NCBI GenBank assembly: GCA_027487485.1
Contig: JAIYDN010000052.1
Span: forward strand, 248,001-312,000
Direction: 5' to 3'
Length of the DNA stretch: 64,000 bases
DNA from: Planctomycetaceae bacterium
Lineage (GTDB): Bacteria; Planctomycetota; Planctomycetia; Pirellulales; Pirellulaceae
This document shows positions 44,811-54,192 of this stretch, in pieces. A program made the translations under genes and the position numbers. Within the stretch, counting starts at the first letter, position 1. Each line of letters starts with the position of its first letter. The notes under the pieces were generated by a model. The model was not told the DNA's origin, did no database searches, and saw nothing but the letters and a program-made list of their open reading frames with translations.

Positions 44811-45526
44811 CAATTCCCACCCATACCAATTCCTTTATGATGCCGCCGATGATGGAAACAACGCACGTGACCTTAGATATGGCACGCAAGGAATTGTCGG
44901 TTCCGCTTTTGTGCGATTCTCTGGATGCTTTGGGTTTTCATCATCAATCACCTCGTTTGCCATTTCGACATCAAACCGCTCCCTTTGGAGCTCCAGCTCC
45001 GATGCTGATGGGATTCTGCAAAACCACGTTGTGGGTTGATATGGCGCATGTGGATCCTAAACCTTACGAACTGGAACTAGCGGCAGTAGATAGCTGCAAG
45101 CAGGATGATGTTATTGTCTGTGCCGCAGGTGGCTCCTTTCGTTCAGGGATCTGGGGGGAACTACTCAGCACGGCCGCCAGAAACACCGGTTGTGTAGGTG
45201 TTCTGGTCGACGGTGCCGTTCGCGACATCCATAAAATGCGCAGCATGGAATTCAACGTGGTCGCACTAGGGACTTGCCCCTACGATTCGAAAGACCGCCA
45301 GCGAGTTGTCGATTTCGATGTGGCGGTCGAAATCGGCGGAGTGACTGTGCATCCTGGTGATCTGATCGCCGCAGATGAAGACGGTGTCGTCTTTGTTCCC
45401 AAAAGTGTGATCGATCAAGTACTAACCGCCGCATGGCACAAAGCCCATGCTGAAAACCAAGTCCGTGACGCGATTCAAGCCGGTATGACCGCTTCGCAAG
45501 CCTTTAAAACATTCGGAGTTCTATAG
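44807..45526 (+). CDS. RraA/HMG-CHA aldolase-like protein
   Basis: 239 aa from ATG 44807, overlapping the IclR stop by 4 nt; the frame is open upstream inside iclR, which is not used. It has the RraA-type swivelling alpha/beta fold signatures: LCDSLDALGFHHQ near the start, AAGGSFRSGIWGELLSTAA, and GVLVDGAVRDIHKM, where the Arg-Asp pair belongs to the conserved metal/substrate site of class II 4-hydroxy-4-methyl-2-oxoglutarate/oxaloacetate lyases. The related protein RraA inhibits RNase E, but in this catabolic setting an aldolase or decarboxylase on a 2-oxo or hydroxy acid is likelier. The dipeptidase starts 2 nt downstream. Confidence 0.85.
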   Translation: MTIPTHTNSFMMPPMMETTHVTLDMARKELSVPLLCDSLDALGFHHQSPRLPFRHQTAPFGAPAPMLMGFCKTTLWVDMAHVDPKPYELELAAVDSCKQDDVIVCAAGGSFRSGIWGELLSTAARNTGCVGVLVDGAVRDIHKMRSMEFNVVALGTCPYDSKDRQRVVDFDVAVEIGGVTVHPGDLIAADEDGVVFVPKSVIDQVLTAAWHKAHAENQVRDAIQAGMTASQAFKTFGVL

Positions 45527-45528
45527 TT

Positions 45529-46596
45529 ATGATGATCTTTGATGCGCATTTGGACTTAGCCATGAACGCGATCGATTTGAATCGCGATATTCGCCAAGCC
45601 GTCGACGATATTCGCGCTCAAGAAACCACGCTGGAAATGACGGAACTCGGGCGAAAGACCAACACCCTTAGCTTTCCTGAGCTGAAGCTATCCGAAGTGG
45701 CTGTCTGCCTTGCCACGATGATCGCTCGGATGGAACAGCCTATCAACCATTCGTTCGGCTGGACAAGTCCTCATGCATGCTACGGCATGGCCCATGCCCA
45801 CTTGGCTTACTACCGAGCCATGGAAGCTTCCGGTTATCTGCGCATGATTCGAACCAAGCAAGATCTGACAGCCCAGATCCAAGCCTTTCAAAGCGATCCA
45901 GCCTCCGCCTCCCTAGGGTTTATCCTTACGATGGAAGGAGCCGATCCAATGCTGACACCCGATACGGTCTTTGAATTTTATGATCATGGCTTGCGAGCGC
46001 TCGGGCTGACCCACTACGGTACCAATCGATACGGCGGAGGCACTCGCAGCGAAGTAGGATTGTCGCTAGACGCTTTGCAATTGCTTAAAAATTGTGAGTC
46101 GCTGGGAATCACTATCGACATGACTCATTTGTCAGATGTCGCATTTTGGCAAGTGGCCGAACATTTTGATGGACGCGTGCACGCTAGCCACCAAAATGCA
46201 CGAGCGATCTGCGACTGGCAGCGTCAATTCAGCGACGAACAGATTCAGTTGGTTATCGATCGCGATGGGGTACTAGGCGTTTCCATGGATGTGATCATGC
46301 TGCAAAACGGATTTGTTCGCGGGCAGACGATCCCTACCGCAACGCTAGAACGCGCCATTGATCAAATGGACCATGTGCGATCGCTATCGTCCGGGTCAAT
46401 TCGTCACGTGGGTATCGGTACTGATTTGGACGGCGGTTATGGTTGCGAACAGACGCCGGCTGATCTCAATCGATACCGAGATTTGCAAAAAATGGTCGAC
46501 ATGATGCAGCGACGCGGCTACTCGGACGAAGAAGTGCAAAGCGTGTTCTATGGCAATTGGCTTCGATTTTTTGGAGAAGTTTTGCCTAACGCCTGA
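45529..46596 (+). CDS. M19 membrane dipeptidase-like metallopeptidase
   Basis: 355 aa amidohydrolase-fold enzyme. His7 and Asp9 (FDAHLDL) begin the binuclear zinc site, MEGADPM gives the bridging Glu, and LTHYGTNRYGGG, HASHQNARAI and GIGTDLDGGYG complete the M19 pattern. No signal peptide, so it is cytoplasmic. M19 enzymes hydrolyse dipeptides, including those with C-terminal D-residues, and related bacterial members act on N-acyl-D-amino acids. It starts 2 nt after the RraA-like stop (GGAG before ATG ATG), in the same operon as a D-amino-acid-type PLP enzyme, which supports a D-amino-acid-linked substrate. Confidence 0.9.
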   Translation: MMIFDAHLDLAMNAIDLNRDIRQAVDDIRAQETTLEMTELGRKTNTLSFPELKLSEVAVCLATMIARMEQPINHSFGWTSPHACYGMAHAHLAYYRAMEASGYLRMIRTKQDLTAQIQAFQSDPASASLGFILTMEGADPMLTPDTVFEFYDHGLRALGLTHYGTNRYGGGTRSEVGLSLDALQLLKNCESLGITIDMTHLSDVAFWQVAEHFDGRVHASHQNARAICDWQRQFSDEQIQLVIDRDGVLGVSMDVIMLQNGFVRGQTIPTATLERAIDQMDHVRSLSSGSIRHVGIGTDLDGGYGCEQTPADLNRYRDLQKMVDMMQRRGYSDEEVQSVFYGNWLRFFGEVLPNA

Positions 46597-46653
46597 TCAG
46601 AATATTGTTCCCTCCCGGAGGTTCTACCCTCCATCGACAATAGGATTTCGAAA

Positions 46654-49356
46654 ATGAGAAACAAAACAATCTGGATGCAAACGAGTCCGATGGCTTCGTT
46701 TGCTTCATGCCTCATAGCTTTTGCTTTCCTTATCGCTTTCTTGTGCGGTATCTCCACAAACGCTTCCGCAAACGACCCAATTGCGGCGGGCTCGGAATCC
46801 CAAACGCTCACTTACGAAAAAGATGTTCGCCCCATCTTCAAGGCCATGTGCTTTCATTGCCACGGGGAAGAACCAGTCTTGGCGGGTGGCTTAGACACTC
46901 GCTTGGTTCGATTGATTGTCACCGGTGGTGATTCTGGGCCAGGGCTCGTGCATGGCAAAGCTGCTGAAAGCCTTGTATGGAAGCGCATTGAATCGGACGA
47001 AATGCCCGAAGGTGCGAAGAAGCTATCGGTAAAAGAAAAAGAAACCATTCGACGCTGGCTGGATCAAGGTGCTAAGACAGCTCGGGCCGAACCGGAAAAT
47101 GTGGAAGACGCCCGATTCACTGAAGAAGAATTAAGCTTTTGGGCATTCCAACCTCCAACGAACCCAGTGGTACCGACCGCAACCAACTCTTCTCTTCCAT
47201 CGTGCAATCCAATCGATGCATTCATCGCAGTGAAACTGGAAACGGCTGGCTTAGATTTTTCACCAGAAGCAGATCGTGCCACTCTCTTAAGACGTCTGAA
47301 GCTGGATCTGCACGGTCTGCCACCTTCCCGTGAAGAGATCGAAGCCTTTGTCGCGGATACCTCGGATCATGCATACGAGAAATGGGTAGATGATTTTCTT
47401 AGTTCACCTCAATTCGGTGTACGATGGGCAAGGCATTGGCTGGATGTCGCGGGCTTTTCTGAAACCGATGGAAACTCGGGGCAAGATCGCGAACGCGAAC
47501 ACGCCTGGCACTACCGTGACTATGTCGTCAACGCAATCAACAACGACAAACCCTACAACGAGTTTATTGTCGAACAGATTGCAGGCGACGAATTGATCCA
47601 GGGGCCGCTGGACAATGAGAATGCGCGCCATGTTGAATTGATGTCTGCAACCGGGCTGCTACGGATGGCTCCCGATGTAACGGCTACCGACAATAAGCTG
47701 GTCGATCGCAATCAAGCGGTTGCCGATATGGTCAAGGTGGTTAGCTCATCCGTGTTGGGGCTAACCGTGGGCTGCGCCCAATGCCACGACCATCGCTATG
47801 ATCCCATCTCCATCGATGACTATTACAAATTCCGCGCCATCTTTGATCCTGCGTTCCCATTAGAGCAATGGAAGCAACCGGACCAGCGATTGGTGGACAT
47901 GACTTCAGCAGCAGATCACGCGGATGGCGAAGCTATCGAAGCCAAAGCTAAACAACAGGACGAGGATATCCTAAAAAGAAAACGCGAAGCTGCTGTTAAG
48001 ATCCAAGCTCAGAAGCTGGCGGATGTCCCAGAAGCCCAACGCGAGGCAGTCACCAAAGCCGTCACGACCCCGGTCGCTGAACGAACAGAAGAACAAAAAA
48101 CGCTGCTGCTCGCAAATCCAATGGTCCACCCCATCGACGACATCGCGGGCAACCTGACTGTGTACGATGGTCCTCTGCACGAAAAGTTCAAAGCCGAGGA
48201 AGCCGAAGTCGCCAAACTGCGCAAAACCAAACCGCTCCGCCGAATGATCATGTCAGTACGCGACCACATCGAATCGATCCCCAAAAGCCAAATCATGTTT
48301 CGCGGTGACCCCGAACAACGCAAGCAGGAAGTCAAGCCATCTGAAATTTTTGTCTTGACGCGATCGCGAAGCCTAACGGATCTGCCTTTGGTCCCTGCCG
48401 AAAATCAAACTTCTGCAGGCCGTCGACTGGCGTATGCAAAACAAATCACCGACGGCTCGCACCCACTGGTAAGCCGAGTCGCTGTAAACCGTATTTGGCA
48501 ACACCATTTCAATAAAGGACTCGTTGCAACCCCCAGCGACTTCGGCGCCTTCGGCCAACGCCCCACTCATCCAGAATTGCTCGATTACTTGGCTCAACAA
48601 TTGGTCACCCATGGTTGGAGTATCAAGTCGATCCATAAATCGATTTTGATGTCCCGTACGTACCGCCAACAATCCCGACGCACACCGGACCATGAACAAC
48701 TGGATCCGGACAATCGACTTTACTCTCGCATGAACCTTCGACGCATGGATGCGGAAGTGATTCGTGATTCCATGCTGTTTGTGTCTGGAAAATTAGACTC
48801 CTCCATCGGCGGTCCCAGCGTTCCTGTTTGTGAAGACGAAGTGGGCCGTGCTTCCATCGGTAAGCGAAAGATCAACGATGGCTTGTTTGCAGGAGTCGAA
48901 GATGTAGGCGCTCGCAAGTATCGTCGCAGCGTGTACCTTCAATCGCGAAGAACCTTGCCGCTGAATCTTCTTGAAACGTTCGACATGCCGATCATGAACC
49001 CCAACTGCGATGCTCGACGTTGCTCAACCGTGGCACCTCAGTCGTTGCTTTTTCTCAATGACCAATCGGTATTGGCGTTTTCGGAAAACATGGCTGAGAC
49101 AATCATGCCTCTGAACCCGACCAGCGATGAACGAATCCATGAGGTCTTTATTCGATTGTTTGCGAAAGGACCTTCCGCAACGGAACGCGAGCAGTGCAAT
49201 GCTTACTTAGTTAGCCAACGAGCGCTGTTTGCTGCCGACCCCAATCCCGAATGGCAAAAGACGATCGAGCAATCGAGCCTTGCTCCCGACATTCGTGCTT
49301 TAGCCAGCTTGTGCCAAACCTTGATGGCTTCCAATCGATTCTTGTACATTGACTAA
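46654..49356 (+). CDS. Secreted planctomycete cytochrome c protein (PSCyt1-DUF1549-DUF1553)
   Basis: 900 aa. Signal peptide (about residues 12-40). A PSCyt1 cytochrome domain carries CFHCH at 66-70, a DUF1549 (PSCyt2) domain at about 175-380 ends with CAQCH at 374-378, and a DUF1553 (PSD1) domain covers about 590-880 (LVSRVAVNRIWQHHFNKGL, SRMNLRRMDAEVIRDSML). A charged helical insert (about 430-490) links the parts. These large paired proteins are characteristic of planctomycetes and are often coupled to a DUF1501 gene, as here 12 nt downstream. Presumed extracytoplasmic redox role. It starts 57 nt after the dipeptidase stop on the same strand. Confidence 0.92.
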   Translation: MRNKTIWMQTSPMASFASCLIAFAFLIAFLCGISTNASANDPIAAGSESQTLTYEKDVRPIFKAMCFHCHGEEPVLAGGLDTRLVRLIVTGGDSGPGLVHGKAAESLVWKRIESDEMPEGAKKLSVKEKETIRRWLDQGAKTARAEPENVEDARFTEEELSFWAFQPPTNPVVPTATNSSLPSCNPIDAFIAVKLETAGLDFSPEADRATLLRRLKLDLHGLPPSREEIEAFVADTSDHAYEKWVDDFLSSPQFGVRWARHWLDVAGFSETDGNSGQDREREHAWHYRDYVVNAINNDKPYNEFIVEQIAGDELIQGPLDNENARHVELMSATGLLRMAPDVTATDNKLVDRNQAVADMVKVVSSSVLGLTVGCAQCHDHRYDPISIDDYYKFRAIFDPAFPLEQWKQPDQRLVDMTSAADHADGEAIEAKAKQQDEDILKRKREAAVKIQAQKLADVPEAQREAVTKAVTTPVAERTEEQKTLLLANPMVHPIDDIAGNLTVYDGPLHEKFKAEEAEVAKLRKTKPLRRMIMSVRDHIESIPKSQIMFRGDPEQRKQEVKPSEIFVLTRSRSLTDLPLVPAENQTSAGRRLAYAKQITDGSHPLVSRVAVNRIWQHHFNKGLVATPSDFGAFGQRPTHPELLDYLAQQLVTHGWSIKSIHKSILMSRTYRQQSRRTPDHEQLDPDNRLYSRMNLRRMDAEVIRDSMLFVSGKLDSSIGGPSVPVCEDEVGRASIGKRKINDGLFAGVEDVGARKYRRSVYLQSRRTLPLNLLETFDMPIMNPNCDARRCSTVAPQSLLFLNDQSVLAFSENMAETIMPLNPTSDERIHEVFIRLFAKGPSATEREQCNAYLVSQRALFAADPNPEWQKTIEQSSLAPDIRALASLCQTLMASNRFLYID

Positions 49357-49368
49357 AAAGGTTTCGCT

Positions 49369-50829
49369 ATGACTCCATCGCTTTGTTCACGACGCCATTG
49401 GATGCACTCGTCCGCCTTTGGACTTGCTGGCGTGGCGTCGGCTATGCTCCTGAAACAAGACGGCTTGTTGGCCGAAGACAAGGGGCCCTTGAAGCCGGAC
49501 CTCGAGCCAAAAACGTTCGACATGTTGGCCAGAAAACCTCATTTTGAACCTCGTGCGAAAGCCATGATCAGCATGTTCATGATCGGTGGACCAAGCCAGA
49601 TCGACATGTTTGACCCCAAGCCAGAACTTGAAAAGCTGGACGGGAAAGAATTCCCCGGAAAGGTCCAGTATGACAACCCCGCCCAGGCCTCGCGGTTGGT
49701 CATGGGACCACAATGGAAATTCGCTCCGCGCGGCCAGTCGGGTATCGAAATGTCGGATCTGATTCCTAACATGTGCGAGATCGCCGACGATATCACCTTG
49801 ATTCGATCGATGCAGACCAATGTGAACAACCACTTGCCATCGATGTACGCTTTGAACACAGGAATGGGAACGCCAGGGCGAGCCACATTGGGCAGCTGGC
49901 TAACATACGCACTTGGGTCCGAGTCGCAAGAATTACCCGCTTTCGTTGCCCTGACGCATCCTCACGGATTGCCATTGATCGGAGGGGAGAATTGGGCCAA
50001 CGGGCTGCTACCTTCGATTTATCAAGGGACGGTCGTTCGCCCCAAGGAACCTCGTATCTTGAACTTGGACCCGCCTGACTACATGCGTGGCCAAGCACAA
50101 CAAAACCAACTCGATTTTCTAAAGCAATTCAACGCTGCCCACCTAGCGGAACACCCAAGCGAGAATGACTTAGCAGCTCGGATGGCAAGCTATGAACTTG
50201 CCGGCCGAATGCAGCTCGCGGCCAAGGATGCCTTTGATATTTCTAAAGAATCCGAAGATACACATCGAATGTACGGTATCGACCAAGAAGTAACCCGCGA
50301 CTATGGAACGAGATGCCTGATCGCAAGACGATTGGTGGAACGAGGCGTTCGCTTTGTCCAGATCTTTAACAACGGTCAATCGTGGGACCACCATGATTCG
50401 ATCCTTTCGCAACTGCCTCTTCGATGCAACGAAATTGATAAGCCAGCCGCCGCTTTGGTTCGCGACCTGAAGCAACGCGGACTGTTGGATTCCACCATCG
50501 TCCATTGGGGAGGCGAGATGGGGCGGTTGCCGGTGATTCAAGTCCCGGCTTCTGGAAACGCGAAAGAAAAGGTCGGCCGCGACCACAACACCTACGGCTT
50601 CAGCATGTGGGTTGCTGGCGGGGGATTCAAAGCGGGATACGTGCACGGCAAGACCGACGAATTTTCTCATCATGCCGTCGAGGGGATTATCCAACATCAT
50701 GAGTGGCTAGCAACCGTCCTGCACCAATTCGGTCTTGATCATGCTAAATTAAGGCACAAATCCGGCGGTGGTGAACTATCCTTGGTTCAAGCCGCTGCCA
50801 CTCGGGTCGCAAAGGAACTGCTTGCATGA
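49369..50829 (+). CDS. DUF1501 (alkaline-phosphatase-fold) Tat-exported protein
   Basis: 486 aa. An N-terminal twin-arginine signal (CSRRHWMHSSAFGLAG) precedes a DUF1501 domain in the alkaline-phosphatase/sulfatase superfamily: MISMFMIGGPSQIDMFDPKP, TLIRSMQTNVNNHLPSMYAL, TLGSWLTYALGS, STIVHWGGEMGRLP and GRDHNTYGFSMWVAGGG. AAAAAGG before the ATG supports the start. Usually the partner of the DUF1549/DUF1553 protein. Enzymatic activity is unproven for the family. Its stop overlaps the next start by 4 nt (ATGA, 50826-50829). Confidence 0.92.
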   Translation: MTPSLCSRRHWMHSSAFGLAGVASAMLLKQDGLLAEDKGPLKPDLEPKTFDMLARKPHFEPRAKAMISMFMIGGPSQIDMFDPKPELEKLDGKEFPGKVQYDNPAQASRLVMGPQWKFAPRGQSGIEMSDLIPNMCEIADDITLIRSMQTNVNNHLPSMYALNTGMGTPGRATLGSWLTYALGSESQELPAFVALTHPHGLPLIGGENWANGLLPSIYQGTVVRPKEPRILNLDPPDYMRGQAQQNQLDFLKQFNAAHLAEHPSENDLAARMASYELAGRMQLAAKDAFDISKESEDTHRMYGIDQEVTRDYGTRCLIARRLVERGVRFVQIFNNGQSWDHHDSILSQLPLRCNEIDKPAAALVRDLKQRGLLDSTIVHWGGEMGRLPVIQVPASGNAKEKVGRDHNTYGFSMWVAGGGFKAGYVHGKTDEFSHHAVEGIIQHHEWLATVLHQFGLDHAKLRHKSGGGELSLVQAAATRVAKELLA

Positions 50830-51935
50830 CAAAGAATTGGTACGAAATCGACAACTTGGACGAGATTCCGTCCCCCACCTTGTTGGTTTACCCTGACCGT
50901 ATTCGAGAGAATCTACGTCGCATGATCGCTTTGGTGGGCTGTGCATCGCGACTGAGGCCTCATGTGAAGACTCACAAGATGGCTCAGATCGTTCAAATGA
51001 AAATCGAACATGGAATCAACAAATTCAAAGCTTCGACTATCGCCGAAGTAGAAATGACCGCAGCGGCAGGCGGCCAAGATATCTTAATGGCCTATCAACC
51101 AGTCGGTCCCAACATTGCCCGATTCATTAAGCTGATCAAAAAGTTTCCGGCGGAGAAGTTGTCTGCTATCGTCGACAATCTTGAATCGGTTCGAGAAATT
51201 GGTAGAAAGGCGACTTCGGAGCAGGTTGTTGTTCCGCTGTATATTGACTTGAACGTTGGGATGAATCGGACAGGAATCGCACCAGGACCAGCTGCCATGG
51301 CGGTCTATCGCGAGATCTGCAAAACCGAAGGGGTAAGAGCCGCTGGTTTTCATGCTTATGATGGTCACTTGCATGAACCCGATTTGCAATTACTGACACA
51401 ACAAACAACGAATGCCTTCGAGCCTGTGTGGGCCATGAAAGAAGCCTTGGAAAAAGAGAGCTATCCAGTGCCCAATATCATCGCGGCCGGAACTCCCACG
51501 AGCCGGATATTGGCTCGCCACGAAGGAGTCGAGGTCGGCGCGGGGACGACAGTGCTTTGGGACTGCGGCCAGCCGGATATCTCGCCTGATTTGGATTTCC
51601 AAAATGCGATTTTGTTGCTGGCCCGAGTGATCAGCAAACCGACCTCGAATCGCCTATGCTTAGATGTGGGACATAAAGCGGTTGCCTCCGAAATGCCGCA
51701 ACCGAGAGTGCGATGGCTAGGACTGGAAGACGCAACCATCGTGGGACACAGCGAGGAACATATGGTGCTGCAAACGGAACGCTCGAACGAGTTTCATGTA
51801 GGGTCCGTCTTGTATGGAATCCCACGGCATGTTTGCCCAACCGTCGCGTTGCACAGCGAGGTTTGGATCGTTGAGAATGCACGTGCGAACGAACGTTGGC
51901 CCGTGGTGGCAAGGGCGCGAACTCTGACGATTTAG
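50826..51935 (+). CDS. PLP fold-type III D-threonine aldolase/D-serine dehydratase-like enzyme
   Basis: 369 aa. The alanine-racemase-type barrel begins with SPTLLVYPDRIRENLRRM and RLRPHVKTHK, where Lys48 should bind PLP. YDGHLHEP lies in the barrel and a C-terminal beta domain holds GHSEEHMVLQ. His335 and Cys337 (RHVCPTVAL) lie where D-threonine aldolase uses a His/Asp metal pair and chicken D-serine dehydratase a His/Cys pair, so dehydratase-like chemistry on D-serine or a beta-hydroxy-D-amino acid is as likely as aldol cleavage. The start overlaps the DUF1501 stop (ATGA); the MFS permease follows after 14 nt. Confidence 0.87.
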   Translation: MTKNWYEIDNLDEIPSPTLLVYPDRIRENLRRMIALVGCASRLRPHVKTHKMAQIVQMKIEHGINKFKASTIAEVEMTAAAGGQDILMAYQPVGPNIARFIKLIKKFPAEKLSAIVDNLESVREIGRKATSEQVVVPLYIDLNVGMNRTGIAPGPAAMAVYREICKTEGVRAAGFHAYDGHLHEPDLQLLTQQTTNAFEPVWAMKEALEKESYPVPNIIAAGTPTSRILARHEGVEVGAGTTVLWDCGQPDISPDLDFQNAILLLARVISKPTSNRLCLDVGHKAVASEMPQPRVRWLGLEDATIVGHSEEHMVLQTERSNEFHVGSVLYGIPRHVCPTVALHSEVWIVENARANERWPVVARARTLTI

Positions 51936-51949
51936 AAAGCTTCTAGCGA

Positions 51950-53245
51950 ATGACTGCATCGAAAGTCCGATTCCAAGTGATTGCGGTCAGCATGCTGATG
52001 GCGTTCATGCTGTATTTAGACCGAGTCTGCATGGGAGAGATCGTGAAAAGCGAGTCCTTCAAGGCTGACTTTAGCGCACCCAAAGAAGAAATTGGGAAAG
52101 TGCTTGGGGCCTTCTTCTTTACGTACGCCTTGCTTCAGATTCCAGCAGGATGGGCCAGCGACCGATTCGGAGCGCGTAAAATGCTCACGATCTATATCTT
52201 GCTATGGTCCCTAGTCACTGGTTTAACAGGCTGCGTTGCCTCGCTTTCTGGGATTATGTTTGCAAGATTAGCATTCGGATTAGCTCAAGCCGGGGCGTAT
52301 CCAACCTCCGGTGGAGTGATTCGCCGTTGGTTCCCCTTGCATCGACGAGGGATCGCCAGCGCCTTTGTCAGTTTTGGTGGTCGGTTGGGGGGAACGCTCG
52401 CTCCCTTCATTACGATGCTCCTGATATTTCAGTTAGGCAGTTGGCGCAGCGTGCTGATCGCTTATGCGGTCTTAGGAATTGGAACTGCTTTGGCCTATTG
52501 GTGGGTTGTTCGCGACAAACCCGCATTGCATTCAGGCGTGAACCAACAGGAACGCGATCTGATCGGTATTCCACCTGACGATCGCCAAGCTCGAGCCCGC
52601 GATATCGTGCCCATGCTTGTTGCTTGCAGTTCAAGCCCATCTCTGTGGATGAACTCACTCAATCAGTTTTGCGTGAATGTAGGCTGGGCATTCTTGATCA
52701 ATTGGCTGCCCACTTACATTGCCGAAAGTGGCCAGGTCAGCGTTGCCGTGGGGGCGGTCATGGTTTCCTGCGTGCTGGCCTGCGGGCTGCCTGGGCAATT
52801 GATAGGCGGCTGGGCAAGTGATCGATCCGTTGCGTTGCTAGGATTGCGATGGGGACGCTCCGTTCCACTGGCATGTTCTACCGCCTTAGCGAGCGTTGCA
52901 TATATCCTGTGCCCAACCTTTAGTTCCGTTTGGCTGGTGGTTGCTTGCTGTGCGATGGTATCTTTGATGACGGATGTAGGAAATCCTTCCAATTGGGCCT
53001 TCATTCAAGATGTTGGGGGAAGAAACACCTCGGCCATCTACGGGTGGGCAAACATGTGGGGTAATTTTGGCGCAGCTTTTAGCGCCGTGATGGTCCCACC
53101 TCTGTTGAAATGGGGTGAAGCAACTGGGAGCGGGCGGATGTTCGTGTTTGCCGCCTGCTCTTTGGCATTTTTGATCGCGTCACTTGCCGCGTTGGGCATG
53201 AACGCGACCAAGCTGGTACAGAAAGTTGAACCCGCGGCGAGCTAG
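51950..53245 (+). CDS. MFS transporter of the anion:cation symporter (ACS) type
   Basis: 431 aa with twelve predicted membrane helices. MLYLDRVCMGEI in helix 1 and GWASDRFGARKML in loop 2-3 match the ACS branch, which carries hexuronates, galactonate, tartrate and related organic anions. RGIASAFVSFGGRLGGTLAP is another branch-typical segment. Last gene of the plus-strand cluster, 14 nt after the PLP enzyme. Probably imports the substrate handled by the upstream enzymes; identity unknown. It is convergent with the esterase gene, 42 nt between ends. Confidence 0.9.
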   Translation: MTASKVRFQVIAVSMLMAFMLYLDRVCMGEIVKSESFKADFSAPKEEIGKVLGAFFFTYALLQIPAGWASDRFGARKMLTIYILLWSLVTGLTGCVASLSGIMFARLAFGLAQAGAYPTSGGVIRRWFPLHRRGIASAFVSFGGRLGGTLAPFITMLLIFQLGSWRSVLIAYAVLGIGTALAYWWVVRDKPALHSGVNQQERDLIGIPPDDRQARARDIVPMLVACSSSPSLWMNSLNQFCVNVGWAFLINWLPTYIAESGQVSVAVGAVMVSCVLACGLPGQLIGGWASDRSVALLGLRWGRSVPLACSTALASVAYILCPTFSSVWLVVACCAMVSLMTDVGNPSNWAFIQDVGGRNTSAIYGWANMWGNFGAAFSAVMVPPLLKWGEATGSGRMFVFAACSLAFLIASLAALGMNATKLVQKVEPAAS

Positions 53246-53287
53246 ATTTTGAATGCCGAGTATCCAAGTCCCAGCTTTTTCTAAGCT

Positions 53288-54148
53288 CTATTCTTTGGTG
53301 GGAGATAGCTTACTGTCGAACCACTCGACCATCTCCTTTGCCAATCTCGCATTGCCGGCCGCATCAAATCCATGAGCGGCTCCTTCAATGACAACCAGTT
53401 TGCTGTCGACCTCGGCGGATTGAAATGCTTCATCGATCTTTTCGCTATGCCAAAGAGGAACCAATTCATCTTTGTCACCATGAACAAGAAGAGTGGGAGC
53501 ATCGTCCTTGGATACCAACTTCAAGGGCGAGACTGCGCCTGCCTTAACGGGATCGAATCGTAGAGCAGGAAACTCCTGTCGGCGCGGGCTCTTCAAATCA
53601 ACGTAAGGTTCTAAATCAGTGGGCGGGAAAACAGCGACAACAGCAGCCACGCGAGCGACGGGCGAGTCGCCTTGTTTGGCGCCGCCCGCAGTCCCGAGCA
53701 TCAAAGACAAATGCCCGCCAGCGCTGAATCCGAACACGCCGAGACGGTCTTTGTCGATCTTCCACTGAGAGGCATTGTCTGCGATGTAGGTCAATGCCAG
53801 TTGAACGTCCGCCACACACTCGGGGACGACGTATCTAGGGCTACTGCCGTGTCGAACAGCGATCACGGTGTAGCCGCTCTTGAGCAACGGTGTAAACAGT
53901 GGCGTTAGGTTTTTCGGTTCGGTCCAAGTGGATACCCAGCCTCCGCTGACCATGAACAGAACCCCAACGCCATTCGGCTTTTCATTTGGCTGGAAGACAT
54001 CAAAGGTCAAAGCCATTCCATCCTTATGTCCGTAAACGACATCTGGCGTAATCGCAATATCCGAACTCTGTGCTTCCGACTTCTGAGCGTTCAAAAGCAA
54101 AAGAACAAGCGCAACCGCAACGGAAACCTTAAGACTATTTTTTGTCAT
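53288..54148 (-). CDS. Secreted alpha/beta hydrolase (esterase/dienelactone-hydrolase-like)
   Basis: 286 aa from ATG 54148 with a signal peptide (cleavage likely after SEA). Family pattern: HxGGW-type VMFMVSGGW oxyanion region, nucleophile in GFSAGGHLSLMLG, acid in GDKDELVPLWHSE, and His in GAAHGF. Resembles BD-FAE/esterase members common in planctomycete genomes and often linked to polysaccharide ester removal. An in-frame ATG ten codons earlier (54178) is less likely. A TATACT at 54193-54198 (minus strand) with a direct repeat upstream may be its promoter. Monocistronic by appearance. Confidence 0.87.
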   Translation of the reverse strand: MTKNSLKVSVAVALVLLLLNAQKSEAQSSDIAITPDVVYGHKDGMALTFDVFQPNEKPNGVGVLFMVSGGWVSTWTEPKNLTPLFTPLLKSGYTVIAVRHGSSPRYVVPECVADVQLALTYIADNASQWKIDKDRLGVFGFSAGGHLSLMLGTAGGAKQGDSPVARVAAVVAVFPPTDLEPYVDLKSPRRQEFPALRFDPVKAGAVSPLKLVSKDDAPTLLVHGDKDELVPLWHSEKIDEAFQSAEVDSKLVVIEGAAHGFDAAGNARLAKEMVEWFDSKLSPTKE

Positions 54149-54192
54149 ACATCTACCAAATAAAAAGAGTGCAGCCATCCAACTAGCATTCC

